Below are positions 50,865 through 59,177 of a stretch of DNA of 64,000 nt, piece by piece. The notes beneath the pieces were generated by a model. That model worked only from the letters and a program-made list of their open reading frames with translations, did no database searches and was not told the origin of the DNA. Both the position numbers and the translations under genes were made by a program. Origin of the DNA: Roseiarcus sp049514155 (GTDB lineage: Bacteria; Pseudomonadota; Alphaproteobacteria; Rhizobiales; Beijerinckiaceae). The stretch lies in NCBI RefSeq assembly GCF_049514155.1, contig NZ_JBEKVH010000012.1:1-64000 (forward strand), given 5' to 3'. Each line of letters starts with the position of its first letter. Positions within the stretch are counted from its first letter, which is position 1.

Positions 50865-51758
50865 TTACCCTTCTTCGGCCGGTTTTTCGACGCCCTCGCC
50901 GAGCGCGAAGCGAACGAAGCCTTTGACGGCGATCGGCGCGCCGACGCTCTTCTCCGCCTCCTTGACCGCCTGGGCGACCGATTTGGCGGGGTCGTGGACA
51001 TACGCCTGATCGAGCAGGCAGACCTCCTTGTAGAAGGTCTTGAGGCCCGACTCGACGATCTTCTCGAGCACGTGCGGCGGCTTGCCGGCGTTCTTGTCGG
51101 CCAGCACCGCCTTCTCGCGGGCGATCGTCGCCGGGTCGACGCCGGCCGGATCGAGAGCGAGCGGACTCGCCGCAGCGACGTGCATCGCCACGTGGCGGCC
51201 GAGCGCCCGCAACGGCTCCGCCGCGCCGGTCGATTCAAGCGCGACGATCACGCCGATGCGCCCGAGCCCGTCGACGAGCTGGCTGTGGACGTAGTGTCCG
51301 ATGACGCCGTTGGACACGTGCAGTCCGGCGGCCCGGCGCAGCGTTATGTTCTCGCCGATAGTGGCGACGGCGTTGGCGATCGCGTCGGCGACCGTGCCGC
51401 CGCCGGGATAATGCGCGCCCTTGACCGACTCGGCGTCGATGTCGGGCGCCTTGTCGAGCGCGACCGCGACGACGCCGTGGACCAGCGACTGGAAGTCGTC
51501 GTTGCGGGCGACGAAGTCGGTCTCGGAATTGACCTCGGCGACGACGCCGAGATTGGCTTCGACCGCGACGCCGACCAAGCCTTCGGCGGCGACGCGGCCG
51601 CTCTTCTTGGCCGCCTTGGCGAGACCCTTCTTGCGCAGCCAGTCGATGGCGGCTTCGATGTCGCCGCCGGTCTCGCCGAGCGCGGTCTTGCAATCCATCA
51701 TGCCCGCGCCGGTTTTCTCGCGCAGGTCTTTCACCAGCGCGGCGCTAATCGTGGCCAT
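50865..51758 (-). CDS. tsf: Translation elongation factor Ts
   Basis: The 297-residue factor exchanges GDP for GTP on EF-Tu. It has the N-terminal UBA-like domain (ALVKDLREKTGAGMMDCKTAL, residues 7-27), the EF-Tu contact motif SETDFVARNDDF, and the two core subdomains (HYPGGGTVADAIANAVATIGENI and VALESTGAAEPLRALGRHVAMHVAA), ending with QAYVHDPAKSVAQAV. Length is typical of alphaproteobacteria. It follows rpsB by 85 bases and ends just before a strong terminator. Confidence 0.97.
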   Translation of the reverse strand: MATISAALVKDLREKTGAGMMDCKTALGETGGDIEAAIDWLRKKGLAKAAKKSGRVAAEGLVGVAVEANLGVVAEVNSETDFVARNDDFQSLVHGVVAVALDKAPDIDAESVKGAHYPGGGTVADAIANAVATIGENITLRRAAGLHVSNGVIGHYVHSQLVDGLGRIGVIVALESTGAAEPLRALGRHVAMHVAAASPLALDPAGVDPATIAREKAVLADKNAGKPPHVLEKIVESGLKTFYKEVCLLDQAYVHDPAKSVAQAVKEAEKSVGAPIAVKGFVRFALGEGVEKPAEEG

Positions 51759-51819
51759 GGCAGTATTCCCCAGAATGAAATCGAATGGAGCGGCGGAGTT
51801 GCGCCCCGTTGCGCGCCTT

Positions 51820-51837
51820 TCTCCCGTTTGCGGGAGA
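51820..51837. other. Hairpin between rpsB and tsf
   Basis: TCTCCCG (51820-51826) and CGGGAGA (51831-51837) pair around a 4-base loop, 6 bases after the rpsB stop codon. No T-run follows on the minus strand. Elements of this form are scattered between genes in many Rhizobiales; here it may act as an mRNA processing or stability element. Confidence 0.5.
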
Positions 51838-51843
51838 GAGAAA

Positions 51844-52887
51844 TCACGCCGATGCGAGCAGCGTGCGAGCCTGGTCGACCCAATTGTCGCGGGCGACGCG
51901 ACCGTTGAACTTGAGGTCGGCGTCGAGCTTGTCGGCTTCGTCCTTGGTCATCGCGGCGATCTGCCAATAGTGGAAGACGCCGTGCTCGTTGAGCTTCTTG
52001 ACGATCTGCGGGCCGACGCCGGTCAGCTTGGCGAGGTCGTCGGGCGCGCCGCGCGGCGCGGCGAGCAGCTCGAACCGGTCGGTCGAGGTCGCCGGTTCCA
52101 TCTCGCCGGCGGCATCCGTCTCGCCAGCGGCGGTCGGTTCGGGCAGGGCCTCCGCGATCGGCGCTTCGGCCGCGCCGACGTCCATGCCCGCCGCGCCCTG
52201 GCTGCGCGAGATGCCGTCGATCGCCGCGCGCGCGACGAGGTCGCAGTAGAGATTGATGGCGCGGGCCGCGTCGTCGTTGGCGGGCACCGGATAAGTGATT
52301 CCGTCGGGATCGCAATTGGTGTCGAGGATGGCGAAAACCGGAATCTTGAGCCGGTTGGCCTCCTTGATCGCCAGCGCTTCCTTGTTGGTGTCGATGACGA
52401 AGACGAGGTCGGGGACGCCGCCCATGTCCTTGATGCCGCCTAGCGCCTTCTCCAACTTGTCGCGCTCGCGCGACATCATCAGACGCTCTTTCTTGGTCAG
52501 GCCCTTGGCGCCTTCGCCAAGCTGCTCGTCGAGCTTGCGCAGCCGCGCGATCGAACCGGAGATGGTCTTCCAGTTGGTCAGCGTGCCGCCGAGCCAGCGC
52601 GAGTTGACGAAATACTGCGCCGAGCGCTTGGCGGCTTCGGCGATCTCCTCGGCGGCCTGGCGCTTGGTGCCGACGAACAGCACGCGGCCGCCCTTGGCGA
52701 CCGTGTCGGATACAACCTTCAGCGCCTGGTGCAACAGCGGCACCGACTGGGCGAGATCGATGATGTGGATCGAGTTGCGCGTGCCGAAGATGTACGGCGC
52801 CATCTTCGGGTTCCAGCGATGCGACTGGTGGCCGAAATGCGCGCCGGACTCGAGGAGTTGGCGCATAGTGAAATCAGGCAGCGACAC
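51844..52887 (-). CDS. rpsB: Ribosomal protein S2 with C-terminal helix-hairpin-helix extension
   Basis: I start at the GTG at 52887 (GGAAAGGA upstream), giving MSLPDFTMRQLLESGAHFGH, the normal S2 N-terminus. The S2 core covers about residues 1-240, with SHRWNPKMAPYIFGTRN, FVNSRWLGGTLTNWKTI and VPDLVFVIDTNKEALAI. The 347-residue length exceeds E. coli S2 by about 100. The extra part has an acidic linker, then DDLAKLTGVGPQIVKKLNEHG and FHYWQIAAMTKDEADKLD, a helix-hairpin-helix-like module also appended to other proteins in alphaproteobacteria. It may bind RNA. The gene heads rpsB-tsf-pyrH. Confidence 0.96.
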   Translation of the reverse strand: MSLPDFTMRQLLESGAHFGHQSHRWNPKMAPYIFGTRNSIHIIDLAQSVPLLHQALKVVSDTVAKGGRVLFVGTKRQAAEEIAEAAKRSAQYFVNSRWLGGTLTNWKTISGSIARLRKLDEQLGEGAKGLTKKERLMMSRERDKLEKALGGIKDMGGVPDLVFVIDTNKEALAIKEANRLKIPVFAILDTNCDPDGITYPVPANDDAARAINLYCDLVARAAIDGISRSQGAAGMDVGAAEAPIAEALPEPTAAGETDAAGEMEPATSTDRFELLAAPRGAPDDLAKLTGVGPQIVKKLNEHGVFHYWQIAAMTKDEADKLDADLKFNGRVARDNWVDQARTLLASA

Positions 52888-53184
52888 TGCGGTGTCCTTT
52901 CCGGTTGAGCCTCGGCGGATCATGTCGGCCGGGCGAACCCGGCCACCGGAGCGAACCCTTGAAGCAGGGCGCGCAGAAATCCGCCTGTGGAATGGCCGCG
53001 GCTATAAGGGAGGCGGCCGCCAAAGGCAAGGGCCGCGACAGGTTTGGTCGGCGTCGCCGCGATTTCAAAGCGCTAGGCGCCAAATCACGCGCGGCCTAGC
53101 GTTGGTCGCCGACGCTGGGTGTCTCGAGACAATTACACGTAATAAACATGTGTATTTGTCGAGGCGCGCCGCGACGTCGCGCAA
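52888..53184. other. Long rpsB upstream region
   Basis: This 297-base gap between the tal stop and the rpsB start has no credible gene. At 53131-53158 lies an AT-rich island with a short inverted repeat (TACAC at 53134-53138, GTGTA at 53150-53154). It could contain the rpsB promoter (minus-strand TCGACA at 53162-53157) or a weak tal terminator. The remaining 230 bases form a long rpsB leader that could hold an S2 autoregulatory structure; I cannot define one. Confidence 0.4.
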
Positions 53185-54138
53185 CTACGCCGCCAGCGCC
53201 AGCTTGCGCGACACCAGTTCGCGCAGCGAGGCGAGGTCCTTGGCGAAAGCGCGGATGCCTTCGGCAAGCTTCTCGGTCGCCATTGCGTCCTCATTCATGA
53301 GCCAACGGAAGCTCTTTTCGTCGAGGGCGATCTTGGCCGGCGCCGGGCCGGGGGCCTGCGGCGAAAGTCGGCGCGCGAGCATGCCGCTGTCGTCGGCGAG
53401 CTTGTGCAACAAGTCGGGCGAAATGGTCAGCCGATCGCAGCCGGCGAGCGCTTCGATCTCGCCAGTGTTGCGGAACGACGCGCCCATGACGACCGTCTTG
53501 ATTCCGTGGGTCTTGTAGTAGGCGTAGATTGACCGCACCGACGTTACGCCGGGGTCAGTGTCCCCGGTGTAGGGACCGCCGCCCGCCTTGACGTGCCAAT
53601 CGAAGATCCGGCCGACGAACGGCGAGATGAGGAATGCGCCGGCGTCGGCGGCCGCGACCGCCTGGGCCAGCGAGAACAACAGCGTCATGTTGCAGTCGAC
53701 GCCCTCGCGCTGCAGCGTGGCGGCGGCCTGCGCGCCCTCCCAGGTCGAAGCGATCTTGATCAGGATGCGCTCGCGGCCGATGCCGCGCTCGGCGTAGGCG
53801 GCGATGATTTCACGCGCCTTGGCGATCGTGGCGGCGACGTCGAACGACAGCGTCGCGTCGACCTCGGTCGAGACCCGGCCGGGAACGATGCGCGTCAGTT
53901 CCGCGCCGAAGTCGATGATCAGCCGCTCGGTCACCGCCACGGGCGACGCCCCAGTCTTGCGGCCCCAGCCGACCGCCTCGTCGAACAGATAGCTGTAGGC
54001 GGGAAGCTGCGCAGCCTTGAAGATCAGGGTCGGGTTGGTGGTCGAATCCGTCGGCTGGTAGGCGCGGATCGATTCCATGTCGCCGGTGTCGGCGACGATC
54101 GTCGTCATGGTCCGCAATTGGTCGAGCTTGCTCGTCAT
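53185..54138 (-). CDS. tal: Transaldolase
   Basis: The 317-residue enzyme moves a dihydroxyacetone unit between sugar phosphates in the pentose phosphate pathway. It is of the TalB type: STTNPTLIFKAAQLPAYSYL (residues 32-51), VSTEVDATLSFD, the Schiff-base lysine in ILIKIASTWEG (about Lys128), GVDCNMTLLFSLAQAVAAADAGAFLISPFVGRI and GASFRN. GGAG precedes the ATG at 54138. It stands as a single gene between the hydrolase gene and the rpsB leader, far from tkt, with which it works. Confidence 0.95.
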   Translation of the reverse strand: MTSKLDQLRTMTTIVADTGDMESIRAYQPTDSTTNPTLIFKAAQLPAYSYLFDEAVGWGRKTGASPVAVTERLIIDFGAELTRIVPGRVSTEVDATLSFDVAATIAKAREIIAAYAERGIGRERILIKIASTWEGAQAAATLQREGVDCNMTLLFSLAQAVAAADAGAFLISPFVGRIFDWHVKAGGGPYTGDTDPGVTSVRSIYAYYKTHGIKTVVMGASFRNTGEIEALAGCDRLTISPDLLHKLADDSGMLARRLSPQAPGPAPAKIALDEKSFRWLMNEDAMATEKLAEGIRAFAKDLASLRELVSRKLALAA

Positions 54139-54217
54139 GGCCGGGCTCCGAAAGTCGCGAGTTGAATATGGGGCGCAGCGGGGCGCGGGGGCAAGGGCCG
54201 CCTCTGCGGCGAACCGT

Positions 54218-55480
54218 TCAATTCGCCGTCGCCGTCGGCGCGGGAAGAGCGGCGGCCTGCGGCGTCGCAACGGAAGCTGGCGTTGCGGCAGGGACAGGCG
54301 TCCCCGCCGGGAGCGGCGCCGCGGTCACCGCCGACGCCTGACCCGGCGTCGCTGCGGGCGTCGGAACGGCGGCGGGGGGCGCCGACGGATCGATGTAGCC
54401 GCTCGCGTCGATGCTCGACATCGTGTTGGCGTCCTGCGGCCGCGGCGTCGCCATCTGCGCGCCGATCGCATGCAGCACGTCGGGCGCGTCGGCATAGGCG
54501 CCGTGGTCGATGAAGCCGTCGGAGAAATTGGTGAGGTCGTAGACCTTGGCGCCGAGCGCCTCGAGCCGCTCGCGGTCCTCGGGCTTCGACGGGTTGATCG
54601 CGCCGACCCGCTGGCGCGACTGGGCGATGGCGCTGGAGAGCGACAGCGCGCGATCGTTGGCGGTGGCGAAGACGGTGACGTTTGCTGGTCTCAGGCGCGC
54701 CATCTGCCCGGCGAAGACGTCCATGTCGATGTCGGGCGAGGCGAGCATGACATCGCCGAGATGGCCGGAGAGGTCGCGATCGCCGGCGATCGCCTCCTGG
54801 CGCAAAGCCTCCATCGCCAGCCAACCGCCCATCGAATGGGCGAGCACGTGGACTTTGCCGACGCCGGGCGTCGCACTGACGTCTTGCAGCAGCGCTTGCA
54901 ACGCGTCGCGCGAGGCGGTGGCGTTGTCCTTGTCGGAGACGTAGCCGAACAGTTCGTGCTTGGTCGGCCAAGTGAACAGCACGGCGACGCCGCCGAACCG
55001 GCTGTCGGCCACAATCTGCGCGGTGCGGTCGCGCGCCTCGTCGAATGGGGTGTTGAAGCCGTGGACGAAGACGAGCACGTCGCGGTTGACGCCGATGCGG
55101 CCGGAAACATGCGAAGCAAGCTCGGACTTGAATTCTTCGGAATCGAGCGTCCGCTCCTGGGCGAGAACGATGTGGTCGCGCGCGTTGGCGGCGCCGAACA
55201 TCGGCTCTTCAATCGATCCGGCGTGATGGCCGGGCGGGATCGTGAGGATGTCGAGCGCGTAGTGGACGCCGTCGGACGACAGCACCTGGGACGCCGCGCC
55301 GTGTTCGGCTTTGCGGGTCGAGGCGACGAAAACCTGCACCGGCCGAGCCGTCGTCGCCGCGACGGCCGGTCCGCCGAAAGCGCCGGCAAGGTCGGTCTCG
55401 CAGCCCGACAGCGTCAGCCCGGCGAGGCCGACGAGACCAAGAAAAACAAGCCCAATCGAGGCGCCACGCAGCCAAGCCAT
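54218..55480 (-). CDS. Lipoprotein alpha/beta hydrolase (DUF900) with Pro/Ala-rich tail
   Basis: The 420-residue product starts with a lipoprotein signal peptide whose lipobox is LSGC (Cys about 27), so it is probably membrane-anchored. The hydrolase domain has VFVHGFNTPFDEARDRTAQI (oxyanion region), VLFTWPTKHELFGYVSDKDNA, and the nucleophile elbow LAHSMGGWLAMEAL, matching the DUF900 alpha/beta hydrolase family. The final 60-70 residues are an Ala/Pro/Thr-rich low-complexity tail. An esterase or lipase activity is possible, but the substrate is unknown. The ribosome binding site is poor and the start is uncertain by a few codons. Confidence 0.82.
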   Translation of the reverse strand: MAWLRGASIGLVFLGLVGLAGLTLSGCETDLAGAFGGPAVAATTARPVQVFVASTRKAEHGAASQVLSSDGVHYALDILTIPPGHHAGSIEEPMFGAANARDHIVLAQERTLDSEEFKSELASHVSGRIGVNRDVLVFVHGFNTPFDEARDRTAQIVADSRFGGVAVLFTWPTKHELFGYVSDKDNATASRDALQALLQDVSATPGVGKVHVLAHSMGGWLAMEALRQEAIAGDRDLSGHLGDVMLASPDIDMDVFAGQMARLRPANVTVFATANDRALSLSSAIAQSRQRVGAINPSKPEDRERLEALGAKVYDLTNFSDGFIDHGAYADAPDVLHAIGAQMATPRPQDANTMSSIDASGYIDPSAPPAAVPTPAATPGQASAVTAAPLPAGTPVPAATPASVATPQAAALPAPTATAN

Positions 55481-55606
55481 CGCTATCAGACTTTCCCGCT
55501 TGGTCGCTGCGGCCCCGCAGGCGCAGCGCGACTTAGCACGGTCCCTTCCGCCACGCATGTGGCGAGAGTGAGACGGAGCGGCCGGCGTGGCGCCGCCCCG
55601 CCCGCG

Positions 55607-56788
55607 TCAACGCTGTCGTTCGAACGCGAAGGCCGCGAGCGCGACGACTGGAAAGGCGAGGCCGATCGCGCTCGCCAGCCGCCAGCCGCCGTCGGCGTAG
55701 GCCCAGGCGCCGAGCGCCGAACCGAGCGCGCCGAACAGGAAGAAGCTCGCGATGTAGAGGCCATTGAGCCGACCGCGCGATTCGCCGCCGAGCGCGAATA
55801 TGGCGCGGAACCCGACGACCAGGTGGGCCTGCGCGCCAAAATCGAGCAGCACCGCCGCCGCGACCAGCAGCGCGAGCGCCATCGGGGCGCCGGCGGGGGC
55901 GAGATTGGCGATGAGAAAGGCGACGGCCGCGACAACCAGGGCCAACGCCGTCACCGCTCGGCTATGGCCGCTGTCGGCGAGGCGACCGGACAGCGGCGCG
56001 GCCACCGCGCCGGAGACTCCAGCGAGCGCGAACAGCGCGATGCCGCGTTGGCCCAACCCGAAGGCGTCGGCGAGGAACAGCGGAACGGTCGTCCAGAACA
56101 ACGAGAAGGCGGCGAACAGGCAGGCTTGATAGAAGGCGCGCCGCTGCAACACCGGCGTCCGCGCGGCGAGCCCGATCAGCGACGCCATCAGCGCTCCATA
56201 GCCGACGCGAGACTCTGGCTGCCGTCGCGGCAGGCCGACCGCCAGCGCCGCCGCGGTCAGCGCCATCAGAGCGGCGGCGGCGAAAAAGACCGTACGCCAA
56301 GAGGTTTCCGCGGCGAGGAAGCTGGCGGCCGGCCGCGCCGCCATGATGCCGAGCATGATTCCCATCGCGATGTCGCCGACGACGCGGCCGCGTCGCGCCG
56401 CCGGCGCGAAATGGGCGGCGAGCGGCGCCAGCACCTGGACCGCGACCGAGCCGAAGCCGATCAGCAGCGCGCAGGCGAGAAACGCCGCCGGACCGTGCAA
56501 CAGCCCTGCGCCGAGAAGACCGAGCGCAGCGAGCGCGATCGCGGCCAGCGTCAGGCGACGGTTCTCGACCAGGTCGGCGAGCGGAGCTATGAGCAGCAGG
56601 CCGGCGCCGTAGCCGAGCTGGGTCAGCGTGACGATCAGTCCGGCGCTGCGCGGCGGCAGGCCGAGCTCGGCGGCGATCGGCGCGATCAATGGCTGCGCGT
56701 AGTAGATGTTGGCGACGATGACCCCGCAGGCGGCGGCGAACAGGGCCGTCAGGCGCGGCGAAAGCGTCGGCTCGTCGGACGGCGTCAT
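55607..56788 (-). CDS. MFS transporter (YnfM/AraJ-like exporter)
   Basis: The ATG at 56788, with GGAG 6 bases upstream, gives 393 residues; an ATG four codons earlier at 56800 is possible. Twelve hydrophobic helices are visible. LFAAACGVIVANIYYAQPLIAPIAAELGL (residues 15-43) and the loop GYGAGLLLIAPLADLVENRRL place it in the drug:H+ antiporter-like branch with YnfM and similar proteins. DxxxRR in the 2-3 loop is present in a modified form (DLVENRR). It probably exports a small metabolite or drug. It is followed by no partner gene and stands on its own. Confidence 0.87.
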   Translation of the reverse strand: MTPSDEPTLSPRLTALFAAACGVIVANIYYAQPLIAPIAAELGLPPRSAGLIVTLTQLGYGAGLLLIAPLADLVENRRLTLAAIALAALGLLGAGLLHGPAAFLACALLIGFGSVAVQVLAPLAAHFAPAARRGRVVGDIAMGIMLGIMAARPAASFLAAETSWRTVFFAAAALMALTAAALAVGLPRRQPESRVGYGALMASLIGLAARTPVLQRRAFYQACLFAAFSLFWTTVPLFLADAFGLGQRGIALFALAGVSGAVAAPLSGRLADSGHSRAVTALALVVAAVAFLIANLAPAGAPMALALLVAAAVLLDFGAQAHLVVGFRAIFALGGESRGRLNGLYIASFFLFGALGSALGAWAYADGGWRLASAIGLAFPVVALAAFAFERQR

Positions 56789-56878
56789 GGCGGGCTCCAT
56801 CCCAGCGCCGCTGCGGCGCTGCGCAAAGGGTCGCTGGATAGGGGACGATCGCGTCGCGATCAAGCGTCGAAGCGCGCG

Positions 56879-57907
56879 TCAGGCCGGCTGGCCGATCCGC
56901 ACGGCGGCGCGGCAGGTCTCGATATGCTGCAGAAACTGGCGCGCGCTCTCGCGCCAGGTGAAGCGCAGCGAATGCTCGCGCGCCTTCTCGCGCGGAATCT
57001 CGAGGGCGGCCAAACAGGCCGCGCCAAGATCGTCGTTGAGCGCGCCGGCGCCGCTTTCGCCGATCACGTCGAGCGGCCCGGCGACCGGATAGGCGGCGAC
57101 CGGGATGCCGCTCGCCAACGCTTCGACCAGCACGATGCCGAATGTGTCGGTCTTCGAGGGGAAGACGAACACATCGGCGCTGGCGTAGACCCGCGCCAAC
57201 GCTTCGCCGTGCAGCGCGCCGAGGAAATGCGCGTGCGGGAAGCGCCGCTCGAGGCCGGCGCGCGCCGGCCCTTCGCCGACGACGACCACCGATCCCGGCA
57301 GCTTGAGCTGCAGCAGCGCCTCGAGATTCTTCTCCACGGCGACCCGACCGACGCTGAGGAAGATTGGCCGCGGCAGGTCGAGCGCATCGCGCGAGCGCGG
57401 CCGATAGAGGCCATGGTCGACCCCGCGCGTCCACACCTTGACCTTTTCGAAGCCGCGACGCGTCAGCTCGTTGCGGATCGACAGGGTGGGCGCGAGCGTC
57501 GCCGCGGCGGGCGCATGGAAGCGTCGCAGCGCCTCGTAGGAGACGGCCTCGGGCAGGCGGGTGCGCGCGGCGATATATTCGGGAAATCGGGTGTGATAGC
57601 TGGTGGTGAACAAGCGCCCGCGCTTGCGGCAATGGCGGCGCGCCGCCCAACCGATCGGTCCCTCGGTGGCGATGTGGATGTGGTCGGCGGCCGCGGCGTC
57701 GATGCGTCGCGAGACCTCCCACGGAGGAGCGAGCGCGAGGCGGATGTCGGGGTAGGTCGGCAGCGGCAGGGAGGCAAAGCCCTGCGGCGTCAGGAAGACG
57801 AACTCGGCGTCGAGCTCGCGCGCCGCCGCCGACATGCGCTCGAGCGTATGGACGACGCCGTTGACTTGCGGCCGCCAGGCGTCGGTGGCGACGAGAATCC
57901 GGATCAA
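56879..57907 (-). CDS. GT4 glycosyltransferase, Agt-like (phosphate-free glycolipid synthesis)
   Basis: I start at the TTG at 57907, preceded by GGAGG; it overlaps the upstream phosphoesterase stop by 4 bases. The 342-residue GT-B enzyme has the N-terminal RILVATDAWRPQVNGVVHTLERM (residues 3-25), HIATEGPIGWAARRHC, SYHTRFPEYIAAR, and the GT4 donor site FVFPSKTDTFGIVLVEALASG with the E-x7-E spacing. In Rhizobiales and marine bacteria a PlcP-type phospholipase C is paired with the glycosyltransferase Agt, which builds glycolipids from diacylglycerol during phosphate starvation. This pairing suggests the same role here, although other acceptors are possible. Confidence 0.8.
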   Translation of the reverse strand: MIRILVATDAWRPQVNGVVHTLERMSAAARELDAEFVFLTPQGFASLPLPTYPDIRLALAPPWEVSRRIDAAAADHIHIATEGPIGWAARRHCRKRGRLFTTSYHTRFPEYIAARTRLPEAVSYEALRRFHAPAAATLAPTLSIRNELTRRGFEKVKVWTRGVDHGLYRPRSRDALDLPRPIFLSVGRVAVEKNLEALLQLKLPGSVVVVGEGPARAGLERRFPHAHFLGALHGEALARVYASADVFVFPSKTDTFGIVLVEALASGIPVAAYPVAGPLDVIGESGAGALNDDLGAACLAALEIPREKAREHSLRFTWRESARQFLQHIETCRAAVRIGQPA

Positions 57908-58779
57908 GCCGCCTCCGCTTCCGCCTCCACCTCGGCGTCCGCCGCAATCGCGGCGACCGACGCGACCTCCTCGACCGGCGCGGCGAGGCGGGCGTCCTGC
58001 TCGCGCTCGCGGCGCGCCGCGGCGAACGTCTTCGACCACCGCATCACTTCGAGCCTGCCGTCGTCGTGCTCGACGACCAGCGAGCAGGATTCGACGAAGT
58101 CGCCGGTGTTGACATAAGTGACGCCGTCGATCTCGCGGATCGCCGGGTGATGGATGTGGCCGCAGACGACGCCGTCGACGCCGTGACGCTTGGCTTCGCG
58201 CGCGAGCTCGGATTCGAACGAACCGATGAAATTGACCGCGTTCTTCACTTTGAGCTTGGCCCAGGCGGAGAACGACCAGTAGTTGAAGCCGAACAGGCGG
58301 CGGACGTCGTTGAAGCGGGTGTTGAGGAACAGCGCCACGTCGTAGGCCCAGTCGCCGAGGTGGGCGAGCCACTTCGAATGGCGCACGACGACGTCGAACT
58401 CGTCGCCGTGCATGACGAGATAGCGCTTGCCGTCGGCGGCGACGTGGATCGCGTTGCGGACGATCTCGATGCCGCCGAACGAGAGGCCGACGAACTGGCG
58501 GGCGAATTCGTCGTGGTTGCCGGGCACGAAGATCATCCGCGCGCCGCGGCGCACCTTGCGCAGCAGTTTCTGAACGACGTCATTGTGCGCCTGCGGCCAG
58601 TACCAGCCGCTGCGCATCCGCCAGCCGTCGAGGATGTCGCCGACCAGGAAGTAGGTGTCGGCCTCGTTATGGCGCAGGAAGTCGAGCGCCAGCTCGGCCT
58701 GACAGCCGCGCGTGCCGAGGTGAAGGTCGGAGAGAAAGATCGTCCGGTAACGCCGGGTCGTGTCTTCGGATTTTGCCAC
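57904..58779 (-). CDS. Metallophosphoesterase, PlcP/LpxH-like
   Basis: The 291-residue calcineurin-type phosphoesterase starts with GTG at 58779 (CGAGG upstream). All metal motifs are present: SDLHLG (residues 17-22), GDILDGW, PGNHDEF, MHGDEFD and GHIHHP. It resembles both UDP-2,3-diacylglucosamine hydrolase (LpxH) and the PlcP phospholipase C of Sinorhizobium. Translational coupling to a GT4 gene, the larger size and the long C-terminus (Ala/Glu-rich from about residue 255) favour PlcP, which turns phosphatidylcholine into diacylglycerol under phosphate limitation. A possible Pho box lies 57 bases upstream. Confidence 0.8.
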   Translation of the reverse strand: MAKSEDTTRRYRTIFLSDLHLGTRGCQAELALDFLRHNEADTYFLVGDILDGWRMRSGWYWPQAHNDVVQKLLRKVRRGARMIFVPGNHDEFARQFVGLSFGGIEIVRNAIHVAADGKRYLVMHGDEFDVVVRHSKWLAHLGDWAYDVALFLNTRFNDVRRLFGFNYWSFSAWAKLKVKNAVNFIGSFESELAREAKRHGVDGVVCGHIHHPAIREIDGVTYVNTGDFVESCSLVVEHDDGRLEVMRWSKTFAAARREREQDARLAAPVEEVASVAAIAADAEVEAEAEAA

Positions 58780-59177
58780 GCCAGCCTCGTGGGTCGCGAG
58801 CGGAACCAGTTTGCGTTCTCCTTGCGCAGATTCTCATGTCGCGGGCGTGACAACAGGTTGAGCAGGGAGCGAGGACAGAGCGCTAGCGGCGCGCCGCGGC
58901 TGCTTGCGATTTCGCGAAGCGGATTTCGCCGGTGTGTGACGCCGCCGCCACAGTCGTCCGCCGCGTCCAGGCGCATGTCGCGGCGCGATGCGCTGAGCCG
59001 GAAAGTACTGGAAGGTCAGTATGTTGGCCAAAATTGTGGACGTCGGGGGAATGCGCCGCAATCTTGAGCTTGGTCGGCGATGGGCGGCCGCGCTTAAGTT
59101 GGGCAATAGACTTGCAGGCGGCTAAAGATTAGAAGTGCGAAAGGTGCGTTGCTTTTGCGCAAGACGGGGGCCGACCG
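58780..59177. other. 398-base intergenic region between plcP-like gene and omp
   Basis: Divergent promoter region. It holds the Pho-box-like element at 58836-58853 for the minus-strand pair. For the omp gene I see only a weak plus-strand candidate (TTGGGC near 59098, TAAAGA near 59121). Between them lies GC-rich DNA without a credible gene or RNA. Confidence 0.4.
58836..58853 (-). promoter_or_regulatory. Possible Pho box
   Basis: On the minus strand TTGTCAC, 4 bases and GCGACAT resemble the tandem CTGTCAT repeats bound by PhoB (5 of 7 and 4 of 7 matches). A third weaker repeat, TGCTCAA, lies 11 bases further upstream. The match is imperfect, but position and target genes fit phosphate control. 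Confidence 0.4.

Noticed and set aside
53131..53158. AT-rich dyad as a definite tal terminator
   Set aside because: The stem is 5 bp with an 11-base loop and no adequate T-run on the minus strand, so I list it only as part of the upstream region of rpsB.
54077..58117. Plus-strand open frame of 1346 codons
   Set aside because: It is antisense to tal, the lipoprotein hydrolase, an MFS gene, the glycosyltransferase and the phosphoesterase. It is Arg/Gly-rich low-complexity protein typical of shadow frames in GC-rich DNA.
57904..58779. Firm naming of the phosphoesterase as lpxH
   Set aside because: All metal motifs fit LpxH too, but the coupling to a GT4 gene favours PlcP; the sequence alone does not decide, so no symbol is given.
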